From contig JAEWSK010000145.1 in NCBI GenBank assembly GCA_023398345.1, positions 1 to 6,203 on the forward strand: a DNA stretch of 6,203 bases, given 5' to 3'. The position numbers and the translations under genes are program-made. The DNA is from Armatimonadota bacterium. GTDB taxonomy: Bacteria; Armatimonadota; UBA5829. The notes under the pieces are model-generated. The model did not search any database. It was not told the origin of the DNA and worked only from the letters and a program-made list of their open reading frames with translations. Below are positions 6,177 through 6,203 of the stretch, one piece after another; positions within the stretch are counted from its first letter, which is position 1, and the number at the start of each line of letters is the position of its first letter.

Positions 6177-6203
6177 TTTGCCTCTTGCATGCCTGTTCCT
6201 GCC
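6173..6203 (-). CDS. C-terminal end of an upstream gene of unknown function (partial)
   Basis: The minus strand reads GCA GGA ACA GGC ATG CAA GAG GCA AAA TGA, giving a tail AGTGMQEAK before a stop whose TGA overlaps the ATG of the next gene as ATGA. This 4-base overlap is typical of coupled operon genes and suggests a coding region continuing beyond the window. If the downstream protein is an ABC permease, the ABC ATPase would be the natural partner here, but nine residues cannot show that. Confidence 0.35.
   Translation of the reverse strand, partial: AGTGMQEAK

Overview
The window carries most of a bacterial F1Fo-ATP synthase operon, all on the minus strand. Read in the direction of transcription (high to low coordinate) the order is: a short unassigned membrane protein, then atpZ, atpI, atpB (a), atpE (c), atpF (b), atpH (delta), atpA (alpha), atpG (gamma), and the first 169 codons of atpD (beta), which runs off the low-coordinate edge. 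atpC (epsilon) is not in the window; by the usual gene order it would follow atpD.

The organism is a bacterium using the standard bacterial code, with mixed stop codons and roughly balanced base composition. The single b subunit, separate atpZ and atpI, and the glutamate-type c subunit fit many lineages outside the gamma-proteobacteria, such as Firmicutes-like or less-studied phyla. I cannot name a taxon from sequence alone.

Layout: 6203-5823 holds the last codons of an unidentified gene and a 117-residue membrane protein that looks like the first half of an ABC-2-type permease. Between 5822 and 5700 is a 123-base gap with a good sigma70-type promoter for the atp operon, containing a small dyad, followed by a tandem 7-base repeat in the presumed leader. 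5699-5093 encodes the accessory proteins AtpZ and AtpI, which overlap. After a 69-base gap with a perfect 12-base palindrome, 5023-4292 (a), 4276-4007 (c) and 3975-3481 (b) build the membrane motor. 3484-2921 (delta), 2907-1393 (alpha), 1392-538 (gamma) and 509-1 (beta, partial) build the F1 head, stalk and peripheral connection. Spacing is tight, with 4-base overlap at atpF/atpH and direct abutment at atpA/atpG, indicating one polycistronic mRNA with coupled translation.

This is mostly an ordinary housekeeping region and I do not see a new biological system. Points worth a look are the c subunit, which has Gln, Glu and Ser at positions that bind Na+ in sodium-driven ATP synthases but lacks the accompanying Thr; the use of TTG or GTG starts in four of the eight ATP synthase genes whose start is plain; and the half-length permease next to the operon promoter.
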